A DNA stretch of 64,000 nt from Natronoarchaeum philippinense (lineage in GTDB: Archaea > Halobacteriota > Halobacteria > Halobacteriales > Natronoarchaeaceae). Made by a program: the position numbers and the translations under genes. The notes beneath the pieces are model-generated. The model made no database searches and had not been told where the DNA came from. It saw only the letters and a program-made list of their open reading frames with translations. Below, in pieces: positions 32,280 through 42,033 of this stretch. The stretch covers positions 1,130,588 through 1,194,587 of the forward strand of contig NZ_OBEJ01000001.1 in the NCBI RefSeq assembly GCF_900215575.1. The letters run 5' to 3'. Each line of letters opens with the position of its first letter. Position 1 is the stretch's first letter.

Positions 32280-33437
32280 ATGGCGGCCGACACGACGCCG
32301 TCACCCGACTACGAGCGGCTGGCAGCCGAGCTAGCCGAACGCGACGCCGCTGCGCTGGTTGTCGTCGGCGACCGGCACGACGCCGACCTCGCGTACTGCG
32401 CCGGCGGCGCCCAGCCAGCGCGACAGAGCGCCGTTGTCCTGACGCCCGCGGAGACGCTTCTGTATGTGCCCGATCCGGTCGCCGGCCGCGCAAGCGAAAC
32501 GTTTCCCGGCGACGCCGTCCGGACGTTCGATGCCGAACGGCGCCATCCAGCACAGGTCGCGGCCGACGCGCTCGACGACGCCGCCGAGGGGGAAGTGCTC
32601 ACGCCGGCAACGATCGGCCACGACGCCGCGCTGTACCTCGAACGCGCTGGCTACGACGTGGCGTCGACCGACGCCGTCGCCCAGGCGCGCGAACGCAAGA
32701 GCGACGCCGAACTAGCGCGGATCGAGCTCGCCCAACAGATTGCGGCCGCAGGCATCGACCGCGCGCGGACGGTGCTGGCCGAAGCGACCGTCGACGGCGA
32801 GCAGCTCCTGTGGGACGACGAAGTGCTGACCACCGAACGATTGCGCCGGGAGGTCGACGCGGCGATGGCCGGCGCGGGCGGCGACCCGGCGCGAAACACG
32901 CGCGTCGGCGTCGACGGGCCGCCGGTCGATCCTGCGCTCGACGGCGCCGGCGCGACGCCGTTGCGGCCGGCCGCGACGATCACCGTGTCGGTCGCGCCGA
33001 GAGAACCGGCCGGCTACCACGGTCGCCTCTCGCGGACGCTCGTCGTCGACGGCGAGGGCGGGTGGGAGCGGCGGGCTAACGTCGCCACCGAAAACGCTAG
33101 AGCGGCCGCGCTGGCCGAACTATCCGACGGTGCTGGCGCGGCGCCGGCGTCGGTGCGGGGCGAGATCGTCGCGGAGCTGGGCGCCTACGGCTTCGACGCC
33201 ACGCCGGAGTCGGGCGTCGTCGTCGCGGAACTGGGCGGCGGCGTCGGACTGGAGCGACGGGAAGCGCCGCGATTGACCGACGGCGGCGAGATCAGCGCGG
33301 GCACCGCGCTGGCGATTCGACCCGGGCTTTCGGCTCCGGAGCAGGGCCACGTAGAACTGACTGATATTGCGGTGGTCCACGAGGACGGCGTCGAACTCCT
33401 CGGCGACTACTCGACATCGATGGCAGTACAACAGTAA
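32280..33437 (+). CDS. M24 (Xaa-Pro peptidase-like) protein with degenerate metal site
   Basis: 385 residues with creatinase/prolidase N-domain and pita-bread C-domain layout (ARERKSDAELARIELAQQIA is the usual hinge). Residues that should bind two metals are changed: the segment that should read DxGA...D reads TVSVAPREPAGYHGRLSRTL, and the HG.G...H.E.P segment reads AELGGGVGLERREAPRL. Start of the gene is 4 bases after the helicase stop, so they are probably co-transcribed. Likely a pseudo-enzyme or binding protein; peptidase activity is doubtful. Confidence 0.78.
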   Translation: MAADTTPSPDYERLAAELAERDAAALVVVGDRHDADLAYCAGGAQPARQSAVVLTPAETLLYVPDPVAGRASETFPGDAVRTFDAERRHPAQVAADALDDAAEGEVLTPATIGHDAALYLERAGYDVASTDAVAQARERKSDAELARIELAQQIAAAGIDRARTVLAEATVDGEQLLWDDEVLTTERLRREVDAAMAGAGGDPARNTRVGVDGPPVDPALDGAGATPLRPAATITVSVAPREPAGYHGRLSRTLVVDGEGGWERRANVATENARAAALAELSDGAGAAPASVRGEIVAELGAYGFDATPESGVVVAELGGGVGLERREAPRLTDGGEISAGTALAIRPGLSAPEQGHVELTDIAVVHEDGVELLGDYSTSMAVQQ

Positions 33438-33446
33438 GGCGTCGGC

Positions 33447-33701
33447 TCACTCCTCGTCGTTCGATTCGGACTCCTCGGGATCGGGCAGGACGCCGCCGGC
33501 GATTTTCTCGACGGCGACGAAGGGCAGGTCTTGGGGCGTCGTGAGCACGTGCTCGGCGACGACGAGCAGGACGCCGAGCCCGACGAAGAGCAGGCCGATC
33601 GGCTCGCCCGAAAGGTAGAGGCTCCCGCCGGCGTAGACCATCGGGATCGCCACCGCGAGCGTGCCGACGAACGTGATCGACTCCAAGATGCCCAGTTTCA
33701 T
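33447..33701 (-). CDS. small membrane protein (DUF7533-like)
   Basis: 84 residues from ATG 33701: MKLGILESITFVGTLAVAIP starts helix one, and GEPIGLLFVGLGVLLVVAEHV is helix two. The tail is acidic (PDPEESESNDEE). From memory this resembles the haloarchaeal DUF7533 small membrane proteins; I am not certain. Convergent with the M24 gene and divergent from hmgA. Confidence 0.65.
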   Translation of the reverse strand: MKLGILESITFVGTLAVAIPMVYAGGSLYLSGEPIGLLFVGLGVLLVVAEHVLTTPQDLPFVAVEKIAGGVLPDPEESESNDEE

Positions 33702-33788
33702 CGGTCGGTGGTAGGCCGGTAGCGCGGAAAAACGCATCGGGACCGACAAAGAGCAACTGTTAGGGGCCGGGCCCGCAACGCCAGAACC

Positions 33789-35000
33789 ATGACCGATCCC
33801 GAAGACCTCGCGGAGCGCGTGCGCGAGGGCGAGGTGCGCCTGCACGAACTCGAAGACCACGCGGACCACGAGACCGCGGCCGAGGCCCGGCGGCGCTACG
33901 TCGCCGCCGAAACCGGTACCGATCTGGAGACGATCGGCGAGTACGCGTTCGACGCCGAGGACGCCGAGCCGAACGTCGAGAACATGATCGGCGCCGCCCA
34001 GATTCCGATGGGCGTCGTCGGCCCGGTCTCGATCGCCGGCGGGGCGATCGAGGGCGAACATTTCCTCCCGCTGGCGACGACCGAGGGCGCCTTGCTCGCC
34101 AGCGTGAACCGCGGCTGCTCGGCGATCCGCTCGGCGGGCGGCGCCGACGCTCGGATCACCGACTCGGGGATGACTCGCGCGCCCGTGTTCCGCGTCGACG
34201 GCGTCGTCGAGGCGAAGCAGGTCGTCGACTGGGTCGCCGACAACGAGGAGAGCTTGCGCGAAGCCGCCGAGTCGACGACCAGCCACGGCGAGTTGCTCGG
34301 CGTCGAACCCTACGTCGTCGGCGACTCGGTCTACCTTCGGTTCGCCTACGACACGAAAGACGCGATGGGGATGAACATGGCGACGATCGCCACCGGCGAG
34401 GCCTGCGACGTGATCGAAGCCGAGACGCCCGCCGAACTCGTCGCGCTCTCCGGAAATCTCTGCTCGGACAAGAAACCCGCCGCGATCAACGCCGTCGAAG
34501 GACGCGGGCGAACCGTGACCGCCGACGTGGAACTCGACCGCGAACTCGTCGAGGAGCGCTTTGGCACGACGCCCGAAGCCATCGCGGAGGCCAACACGCG
34601 AAAGAACCTCGTCGGGAGCGCGAAGGCCGGCAGTCTCGGATTTAACGCCCACGCCGCCAACGTCGTCGCCGCGGCGTTTCTGGCGACCGGGCAGGACGAA
34701 GCGCAGGTCGTCGAGGGTGCAAACGCCATCACGACGATCGACGATCGGGGCGATTCGCTGTACGCGAGCGTCAGCATCGCCAGCCTCGAAGTCGGCACCG
34801 TCGGCGGGGGGACGAAACTCCCGACGCAGGCAGAAGCACTCGACGTGCTCGATCTGCGGGGCGGCGGCGACCCGCCGGGGTCGAACGCCGACGCGCTCGC
34901 GGAGATCATCGCCGTCGGCGCACTCGCTGGCGAACTCTCCTTGCTGGCGGCGCTGGCGTCCCGGCACCTGTCGAGCGCCCACGAGGATCTCGGGCGCTGA
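33789..35000 (+). CDS. hmgA: HMG-CoA reductase (class I)
   Basis: NADPH-dependent reduction of HMG-CoA to mevalonate, the key step for archaeal isoprenoid lipids. 403 residues, like other haloarchaeal enzymes. Signatures: NVENMIGAAQIPMGVVGP (HMG-CoA binding, near residue 60), ATTEGALLASVNRG with the catalytic Glu, KDAMGMNMAT, CSDKKPAAINA with the catalytic Lys, and VGTVGGGTKLPTQ near the end. Class I type from the ENVIG/GTVGGGT motifs; no membrane region. The 182-base gap after it is T-rich and may end the transcript. Confidence 0.96.
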   Translation: MTDPEDLAERVREGEVRLHELEDHADHETAAEARRRYVAAETGTDLETIGEYAFDAEDAEPNVENMIGAAQIPMGVVGPVSIAGGAIEGEHFLPLATTEGALLASVNRGCSAIRSAGGADARITDSGMTRAPVFRVDGVVEAKQVVDWVADNEESLREAAESTTSHGELLGVEPYVVGDSVYLRFAYDTKDAMGMNMATIATGEACDVIEAETPAELVALSGNLCSDKKPAAINAVEGRGRTVTADVELDRELVEERFGTTPEAIAEANTRKNLVGSAKAGSLGFNAHAANVVAAAFLATGQDEAQVVEGANAITTIDDRGDSLYASVSIASLEVGTVGGGTKLPTQAEALDVLDLRGGGDPPGSNADALAEIIAVGALAGELSLLAALASRHLSSAHEDLGR

Positions 35001-35182
35001 GGTCCGGGGTCGACCGGCGAAACTGAAATTTTGCGGTTTTCGCGGTTTCTGCAGAATCTACCGTGTTATGACGGGTCGCTATTAGTTTCACTTTCACCGT
35101 GCGCACGTGGCTCGCTTTTACGTTAGGACGGCCGGAAGATCGTGATGCGTCCGTCCGGGAGCCCCGGCGGGCGTATCCACCC

Positions 35183-35332
35183 ATGACTGCAACAGACAAC
35201 AGCGACGGCGCTCCCGACGAACAGCGCTGCGAGTGCGAGCAGGCGCGCTACCCGCGGCTTGCGCTCCTCAAGCGCGTTCTCAGGATCGTCGCCCTGATCG
35301 CGTCGATCTGGACCGCCCTGCAGACGCCGTAG
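35183..35332 (+). CDS. hypothetical small protein
   Basis: 49 residues: MTATDNSDGAPDEQRCECEQ, then a hydrophobic stretch VLRIVALIASIWTALQTP. A CEC pair followed by a single C-terminal helix. A longer frame starting 84 bases upstream exists, but the ATG at 35183 gives the normal haloarchaeal acidic start. No family recognised; could be spurious. Confidence 0.45.
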   Translation: MTATDNSDGAPDEQRCECEQARYPRLALLKRVLRIVALIASIWTALQTP

Positions 35333-35413
35333 TCGAGCCCGGCGACCGGAATCGTCGGTCGTCGAGCGCGGCGCGGTGTCCGCTGTCGACGTGCAGCACC
35401 GCGAGAAGAACAC

Positions 35414-35941
35414 TCAGAGCAGCCGATAGACGCCGCCGTTCTCCGAGACGCGCCCTCGTTGCGCGAGCTTGTTCAGACTCTTTCGGACGTACTCCGCCGG
35501 GACGCCGCGTTCGGTCGCGTACTCGACGACGGCGTCCTCGGTCGGCTCGTCGAGCGTCCGGAGCGCGTCGAGCACCGTCTCCTTGCGGCTCTGACTCCCA
35601 CCGGTCGAGGATTCCATCGCCCGATCCGCGGCGTCGTCGACGGCGTCGGCGTCGATGCCCGAGCCCTCCAGATACTCCTGATCGTCGACGACGGCGTCGC
35701 CGACCTGTGTTTCGAGTTCGGCAAACGAGTCCACCTCGGCGAACGCCTCGCCGTGGTCCTGCCGGTTGGCCAGCATCGACGCCCGAACCTCGCGGGCGTG
35801 GTCCTCGTCGTCGGTCTCGACGAACTTCTTGAGCCTCTCGAACTGGTGGGTCTTCCCACAGCGCTGGCACTGGGCGGTCTGCTGGCGCCCCTCGACGAGC
35901 CAGAGCGCGCTGCAGTCGGTACAGCCCACGACGGCGTACAT
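35414..35941 (-). CDS. DUF5817-type zinc ribbon / winged-helix protein
   Basis: 175 residues from ATG 35941 (MYAVVGCTDCSALWLVEG). The N-terminal zinc ribbon uses CTDC and CQRC pairs (residues about 7-30) and is followed by KFVETDDEDHAREVRASMLA. The C-terminal part (TVLDALRTLDEPTEDAVVEYA to SLNKLAQRGRVSENGGVYRL) is a winged helix. I recognise this as the haloarchaeal DUF5817 family. Likely DNA- or RNA-binding. Start fits because upstream sequence is non-coding. Confidence 0.8.
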   Translation of the reverse strand: MYAVVGCTDCSALWLVEGRQQTAQCQRCGKTHQFERLKKFVETDDEDHAREVRASMLANRQDHGEAFAEVDSFAELETQVGDAVVDDQEYLEGSGIDADAVDDAADRAMESSTGGSQSRKETVLDALRTLDEPTEDAVVEYATERGVPAEYVRKSLNKLAQRGRVSENGGVYRLL

Positions 35942-36069
35942 GCGTCGTGCTATCGGTCGGCGGCTAATAACGCCACCGCCAACGGATGACTGATCGGGCA
36001 CCGTCGACGGGCGGCGGGTCCGATACCGCCGCCCGAACGCTTAGGAGAGGGTCGGCTGTAGGGAACGCC

Positions 36070-36411
36070 ATGGATGTCGTCTCACCGTCTGACGAAGCAT
36101 CGACCGAAGCCGTCGAGGGCGTACACCTGTCGCTGCTGGCCGGCGGCGACCGGATGAACCTCCAGCGCTTCGAGATCGAGCCGGGCGCCGTCGTGCCCGA
36201 GCACAGCCATCCTCACGAGCAGACCGGACTCGTCGTCGAGGGGACGTTGACGTTCGTGCTGGCCGACGGGACCGAGCGACCGGTCGGCCCCGGCGAGACG
36301 TACGCGCTCGCTGGCGGCGAGGCCCACGCCGCGGAGAACCGTGGCGACGATCCGGTCGTCGGCGTCGACGTGTTCAGTCCGCCGCGGACGGACCCGGACT
36401 GGCAGGACTGA
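36070..36411 (+). CDS. cupin-domain protein
   Basis: 113 residues from ATG 36070, a single conserved cupin barrel. Motif 1 is VVPEHSHPHEQTGLVVEG, with the metal-binding His/Glu set; motif 2 is GETYALAGGEAHAAENRG. Cupins of this size include isomerases, dioxygenases and sugar-binding proteins; the substrate is not evident. Convergent with the ArsR-like gene, two bases apart. Confidence 0.85.
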   Translation: MDVVSPSDEASTEAVEGVHLSLLAGGDRMNLQRFEIEPGAVVPEHSHPHEQTGLVVEGTLTFVLADGTERPVGPGETYALAGGEAHAAENRGDDPVVGVDVFSPPRTDPDWQD

Positions 36412-36412
36412 G

Positions 36413-36811
36413 TTACCGGCCGTAGGCGTCCAGCAGGTCCCGCTCCTCGCGCATGAGTTCGCGGACGCCGCGGGTCAAGATCCCCTCGCCCAGCGAGGTC
36501 GCGCGGTAGTACGAGTAGAGCCCGTCGCTGTCGGGGGTCTTGCGCTTGCGGTTCTCGACGAGTCCGACATCGACCAGTTCGTCGAGGTGGTAGTGCAACG
36601 TGTTGGACTCGACGCCGAGCGCATCGCGTAGCTCCGCGGCGCTGTGGGGGCCGTCCTCGACGAGCGCGTCGAGCACCCGAAACCGGGTTTCGTTGCCCAC
36701 GGCGCGTTGCATTGCGAGGTACTGGTCCAGCGACAGCATACTCTGGTCGGGGAGTATCGACGACTCTGGCCGGTCGTCCTCGCCGCGCGCAGGGGGGCCG
36801 CTCTCTGCCAT
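36413..36811 (-). CDS. ArsR-type winged-helix regulator
   Basis: 132 residues. YLAMQRAVGNETRFRVLDAL, then SAAELRDALGVESNTLHYHL as recognition helix, then LDELVDVGLVENRKRKTPDSD for the wing. Typical haloarchaeal ArsR/helix-turn-helix repressor. ATG 36811 chosen; a GTG at 36820 would add three residues. It is divergent from the DUF7509 gene, whose promoter it could control. Confidence 0.85.
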   Translation of the reverse strand: MAESGPPARGEDDRPESSILPDQSMLSLDQYLAMQRAVGNETRFRVLDALVEDGPHSAAELRDALGVESNTLHYHLDELVDVGLVENRKRKTPDSDGLYSYYRATSLGEGILTRGVRELMREERDLLDAYGR

Positions 36812-36884
36812 GCTATTCACGAGTGGCTTCGCACCGCAATCGGTTAAGCGTTCGCTGACTCAGCACTCGCTGATTTCGTCAATA

Positions 36885-36890
36885 TTTATA
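36885..36890 (+). promoter_or_regulatory. TATA box for the DUF7509-type gene
   Basis: AATATTTATATAC centred about 27 bases before the ATG at 36915, leaderless spacing. Confidence 0.65.
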
Positions 36891-36914
36891 TACTCAACGG
36901 GAGTGAACCGTTCT

Positions 36915-37535
36915 ATGCGCGATCGGATCGTGTCGGAACTCGGCGATCTACCCTATGGACGATTTCTCGTCTACGTGATGGGACCCTACCAAGCGTTCGA
37001 TCCGCGAGCGCTCCGTGAGACGACCGATCCCGAGGCGATGCCGGCGTCGGTCGACTTTGGCACGCTAGTCGACGCCGAGCCGGAGATGGACCGCGACGAA
37101 GCCGCGCTCGACCTGCTGCTGGAAGTTCGTGACTCGCTGCGAACGGACGTGGGAGTGAACGCGTTTCTCGCGATCGACGCCGACGTTCCGCTCGAAGAGA
37201 TGGACGCCGCGACCCAAAGCGTCGCCTTCTCGAAGGCCAGCAACGCGGTCGTCTACGTCGTCCCCCGCGTCGGCGACAACCTCGGCGTCGGGATCGAGGT
37301 CGGGTCCGTGCTGGAGGCGTTGTTCGCTGACGGACAGAACGACCACCGCGAGCGAGTCGTGTTCGCCCACGAGTCCGGCGTTCGCAGCGCGATGATCGCG
37401 GCGGTCAGAGATCGCTGGGACGCTAGGATCGTCAGTTACGAAGACCGGACGGAACTCGTCGAGCAAGTGCAGCTGTTCGTCCGCGACATCGCACGCAAGG
37501 AGCTCCGCGGCGACCTCGATCGACTCGACGAGTAA
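36915..37535 (+). CDS. DUF7509-type protein, nucleoside-deoxyribosyltransferase-like motifs
   Basis: 206 residues from ATG 36915 (MRDRIVSELGDLPYGRFLVY). I recognise the haloarchaeal family DUF7509. Its first strand VYVMGPYQAF and the later SNAVVYVVPRVGDNLGVGIE VGSVLEAL resemble the strand-1 GP motif and the G-x-x-x-E-x-G active-site motif of nucleoside 2-deoxyribosyltransferase-fold enzymes. FAHESGVRSAMI follows. A nucleotide/NAD-type hydrolase or transferase is possible; this is inference. Divergent from an ArsR-like regulator. Confidence 0.75.
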   Translation: MRDRIVSELGDLPYGRFLVYVMGPYQAFDPRALRETTDPEAMPASVDFGTLVDAEPEMDRDEAALDLLLEVRDSLRTDVGVNAFLAIDADVPLEEMDAATQSVAFSKASNAVVYVVPRVGDNLGVGIEVGSVLEALFADGQNDHRERVVFAHESGVRSAMIAAVRDRWDARIVSYEDRTELVEQVQLFVRDIARKELRGDLDRLDE

Positions 37536-37542
37536 CGGCCGA

Positions 37543-37992
37543 TCACGTTCCACCGGACAGCGACCGCCGCATCTCGACGTGGGGAATGCCGGCCTCCTCG
37601 AACTCTTCGCCGCGAGCCTCGTAGCCCAGTCGTTCGTAGAAGCCGGCGGCACGCGTCTGGGCGTGCAGTTTCAGGGTCTCGACCCCATGGTCGCGCGCAG
37701 CGGCGTGCACGGCGTCCATCAGATCGCGCCCGAGATCGTCCCCGCGGTGGGACGCCAGCACGGCGACGCGCTCGACCTTCCCGATGCCCTGCTCGGGGAA
37801 GCGAAGCCGCGCCGCGCCCACGGGGTCGTCGCCGTCGTAGGCGACGAAGTGGACGGCGTCGGCCTCTGGCTCGTCGTGCTCGTCGTACTCCAGTTCCTCG
37901 TCGACGCCCTGCTCGTCGACGAAAACGTCTTCTCGCACTGCGAACGCGTCCTCGCGCTCGCGCTCGTCGGTGACGACGCGAACTTCGGTCAT
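37543..37992 (-). CDS. GNAT-family N-acetyltransferase (ElaA-like)
   Basis: 149 residues. The start MTEVRVVTDEREREDAFAVR with VREDVFVDEQGVDEELEYDE is typical of ElaA/YjcF-like acetyltransferases. Acetyl-CoA motif: VERVAVLASHRGDDLGRDLM; FYERLGYEARGEEF follows. Substrate unknown. Convergent with the DUF7509 gene, seven bases apart. Confidence 0.85.
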   Translation of the reverse strand: MTEVRVVTDEREREDAFAVREDVFVDEQGVDEELEYDEHDEPEADAVHFVAYDGDDPVGAARLRFPEQGIGKVERVAVLASHRGDDLGRDLMDAVHAAARDHGVETLKLHAQTRAAGFYERLGYEARGEEFEEAGIPHVEMRRSLSGGT

Positions 37993-38088
37993 GGAACGTG
38001 GGTGGCGCTAGGTCGTGGAGAACGTTTCGACACCGGCGGCTCGTGATGGTCGGAGACCGCAAATAGAAAATCGGAGAGTCAGACCGCC

Positions 38089-38158
38089 CGAGAAGTTGTT
38101 TACGACAACTTCTCGATGTCGTCAGAACGCGAAGCGTTCTGACTGCTCGAGAAACTTT

Positions 38159-38174
<16 letters not shown>
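38089..38174. repeat. three consecutive hairpins at the icd 3' end, with duplicated gene end
   Basis: Hairpin 3 (38148-38174): 12-bp arms CGAGAAACTTTC / GAAAGTTTCTCG around a 3-base loop; the icd stop codon straddles the loop. Hairpin 2 (38121-38143): 10-bp arms around GAA. Hairpin 1 (38089-38115): 11-bp arms CGAGAAGTTGT / ACAACTTCTCG. On the minus strand hairpins 3 and 1 both encode IEKLS-stop, with different synonymous codons. They probably form a 3'-end signal made by duplication of the icd end. Confidence 0.8.
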
Positions 38175-39430
<1,256 letters not shown>

Positions 39431-39457
39431 GGTCGTTACTACGGTATCTAGTCGGGG

Positions 39458-39464
39458 CTAAAAG
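39458..39464 (-). promoter_or_regulatory. TATA-like element for icd
   Basis: Minus-strand CTTTTAG centred about 30 bases before the icd ATG. Confidence 0.5.
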
Positions 39465-39549
39465 GCCTGCCATTTGGCGCTGGCGCGCAAAACTTACTCG
39501 CCCCCGAGTTGGGCGAGCTATCAAGGTCGCGGCGTCGAGATGAAGACTC

Positions 39550-40443
39550 ATGCAGGTGATCGTCCACGGCGGCGCCGGCGGCGCACCCGACGAGCCAGAA
39601 CAGCGACAGACCGTCCTCGACCGGGCGGCCGAGCAGGGAGCCAGCGCCGAGACGCCGATCGACGCCGTCGAGAGCGCTGTCGGCGTCCTCGAAGCCGCAC
39701 CGCGGTTCAACGCCGGCACCGGCGGCGCGATCCAGAGCGACGGCGGCGTCCGCACGGACGCCGGGATCATGACCGGCGACGGCGAGGTCGGCGCGGCCTG
39801 CTCGATGTCGGGCGTCGAGCGGGCACTGGAAGTCGCGCGCGTCGTGATGATGGAGACACCACACGTACTGCTCAGCGGTGAGCACGCCGTCGCGCTCGCG
39901 GCGGACTACGGCGTCGAGACTGGCCTCGACCTCAAAACGGAGCGAACGCGCGAGCGCTGGGAGCAAACGACACCGCCGGAGGGCACGCCGAGCGAGCAAC
40001 TGGCGTGGATTCACGACCACTTCGGCGCGACGGGCGAAGCCGGCCCGGACGCCGATCCGTCGGACCACGACACCGTCGGCGCGGTGGCGTCCGACGGCGA
40101 TAGCGTGGTGGCGGCGACCTCGACCGGCGGGCGCTGGTACGCGCTTGCGGGGCGAGTCGGCGACGTGCCCCAAGTCGGGGGCGGCTTTTTCGCCGCCGAG
40201 TCCGGCGGTGCGAGCGCGACCGGCGCCGGCGAGGAGATCGCGAAGACCGGACTCGCACGGCGGGCCGTCGGCTTACTCGACGAGGGGCTGACGCCAGACG
40301 CCGCCGCCGAGAGCGTCATCGGCTCGTTCGACGCCGAGACCGACGCCTCGGCGGGCATCATCGTCGCGGACAATCACGGTCGCGTCGGCAGCGCGTACAA
40401 CAGCGAGGCGATGCAGACCAGCGCCGCCGGGACGGTCGAATGA
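39550..40443 (+). CDS. isoaspartyl peptidase / L-asparaginase (Ntn-hydrolase)
   Basis: 297-residue plant-type asparaginase that self-cleaves into two chains. MQVIVHGGAGGAP opens it, and RFNAGTGGAIQSDGGV is the conserved substrate block. The nucleophile is Thr175 in SDHDTVGAVASDGD, and DASAGIIVADNHGRVGSAYN is near the end. Removes isoaspartyl residues or hydrolyses asparagine. Divergent from icd. Confidence 0.93.
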   Translation: MQVIVHGGAGGAPDEPEQRQTVLDRAAEQGASAETPIDAVESAVGVLEAAPRFNAGTGGAIQSDGGVRTDAGIMTGDGEVGAACSMSGVERALEVARVVMMETPHVLLSGEHAVALAADYGVETGLDLKTERTRERWEQTTPPEGTPSEQLAWIHDHFGATGEAGPDADPSDHDTVGAVASDGDSVVAATSTGGRWYALAGRVGDVPQVGGGFFAAESGGASATGAGEEIAKTGLARRAVGLLDEGLTPDAAAESVIGSFDAETDASAGIIVADNHGRVGSAYNSEAMQTSAAGTVE

Positions 40444-40500
40444 ACGGCGTGGCGAGCGCTACCCGGTTGCGGACCCGAAAAATCAGCTGACGGGGCGTCG

Positions 40501-42033
40501 TCAGGCCGCTGCGTCGTCGCTCCCGGCAGACGTGGCCGGGCTCGCTTCGAGGAACGGCCCCTCAGCACTGGCCGCGGTGGCGGTCAGAACCGCCGTGCCG
40601 CCGTCGGTCATCTCCGCACCGCCGTCGGTCGCGTTGTCGTCCGCCATCGCGTCGCCCTCATCCGCAGTGGTGTTGTCGTCGTCCGCCATCCCGTCGTCCG
40701 CGCCCGCGGTCGCGTTGTCGTCACCGGTGGTGACGTTGTCGTCGGTCGTTTCGTTGCCGGTGGTGACGTTGTCGTCGGTCGTTTCGTTGTCATCTCCGAC
40801 TGCGATGCCGCCGTCAGTTGCGTTGTCTTCGGCTTCGTCGTCGGTCGCGTTGTCTTCGGCTTCGTCGTCGGTCGCGTTGTCTTCGGCTTCGTCGTCCATC
40901 ATCTGCTGGCCGATGGCGACGGAGTCGACCGAGAAGTTGTGGGCACTGGCGTTGCCGATCGTGACGTTACCGGCGCTCAGTTGCTCGATTGTCAGCTCCT
41001 CGGTCTGGTTCATCCCGGATTCGTTCATGCCGTCCGTGGCATTCTCGCCGTCGGTGGCGTTGTCCTCCCCGCCGTCGGTCTCGTTGTCGTCCATGCCGTC
41101 ATCGGCGCCCATGCCGTCGTCCATCTGGTCTTGGGCCCCGACGTGGAACGACTGGACGGACATGTGCTCGACGGTCATGTCGGTGACGTTGAACTCCTCG
41201 ACGGTGAGCGACTGGATCTGGTGGTCCTCGCTCATGCCGTCGGTCTCGTTCATGCCGTCGGTCTCGTTGTCCTCCCCACCGAGGATGCCGCCGTCGGTCT
41301 CGTTCATGCCGTCGGTCTCGTTGTCCTCCCCACCGAGGATGCCGCCGTCGGTCTCGTTCATGCCGTCGGTCTCGTTCATCCCATCGGTGGCGTTGTCCTC
41401 CCCGTCGAGGATTCCGCCGTCGGACTCGTTATCGTCGCCGCCGAGAATGCCGCCGTCGTCGGATTCGTTCATCGCACCCTCGTCCATCTGGTCGGCCTGC
41501 CCGACCGAGAACTGCTCGATGGTGAGCTGCTCGACGGTCATCTGTTCGATCGTCGTCTCCTCGACGGTCACGTTCTGGCCGCCGTCGGCGTCTGCGCTGG
41601 ACGCGTTATCCATCGTGTCGGCCGAGGTGTTGTCGCTCGGCTGGAGCGCTTCGGTGTCTCCATCGAGATCCTCCATCGAGACGTTCTCGAGCGAGAGGTT
41701 CTCGAAGTGGACATCCTCGAACATCAGCATCGCGTCGTCGCTTTCGTCACCGTCGCTCGGTTCGGCCGCGGCGTCACCGAGCTGTGCGCTCTGGACGTCC
41801 AGTTGCTCGATAGTCACGTTGTGCAACGTGGCGTTCTGTAGTTCGAGCGTGTCGACGCTGGCGTTCTGGACGGTCGCGTCTGTCTCGTTGTCCGCATCTG
41901 TACCGTCGTCTGTCGCGTTGTCTTGTTGGAATCCCGCGTCGCCTGCCGCGCCCGCGATACCGGCGACTCCCATACCGGTTGCGACGAGCACGACGACGAA
42001 CACGACTCCTAGTTTGTTGACTGTGGCTCTCAT
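40501..42033 (-). CDS. secreted sequon-rich pentapeptide-repeat protein
   Basis: 510 residues from ATG 42033. A Sec-type signal (MRATVNKLGVVFVVVLVATG MGVAGIAGAAG split over residues 1-31) leads to five blocks of pentapeptide repeats, e.g. FEDVH-FENLS-LENVS-MEDLD and IEQMT-VEQLT-IEQFS. Between them lie Asp/Gly/Asn-rich linkers with repeats such as GILGGEDNETDGMNETDG. By my count about 38 N-X-S/T sequons occur, many inside the repeats. No Cys, no C-terminal membrane helix or PGF-type sorting signal; it ends SPATSAGSDDAAA. Likely an exported, heavily N-glycosylated structural or adhesion protein. Single gene. Confidence 0.8.
   Translation of the reverse strand: MRATVNKLGVVFVVVLVATGMGVAGIAGAAGDAGFQQDNATDDGTDADNETDATVQNASVDTLELQNATLHNVTIEQLDVQSAQLGDAAAEPSDGDESDDAMLMFEDVHFENLSLENVSMEDLDGDTEALQPSDNTSADTMDNASSADADGGQNVTVEETTIEQMTVEQLTIEQFSVGQADQMDEGAMNESDDGGILGGDDNESDGGILDGEDNATDGMNETDGMNETDGGILGGEDNETDGMNETDGGILGGEDNETDGMNETDGMSEDHQIQSLTVEEFNVTDMTVEHMSVQSFHVGAQDQMDDGMGADDGMDDNETDGGEDNATDGENATDGMNESGMNQTEELTIEQLSAGNVTIGNASAHNFSVDSVAIGQQMMDDEAEDNATDDEAEDNATDDEAEDNATDGGIAVGDDNETTDDNVTTGNETTDDNVTTGDDNATAGADDGMADDDNTTADEGDAMADDNATDGGAEMTDGGTAVLTATAASAEGPFLEASPATSAGSDDAAA

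Noticed and set aside
30500-32293. 597-codon minus-strand frame
   Set aside because: Antisense of the UvrD-like helicase, whose seven motifs are all on the plus strand.
30434-33437. Helicase plus M24-like pair as a defence system
   Set aside because: No nuclease, toxin or other defence gene adjoins; both look like chromosomal core genes.
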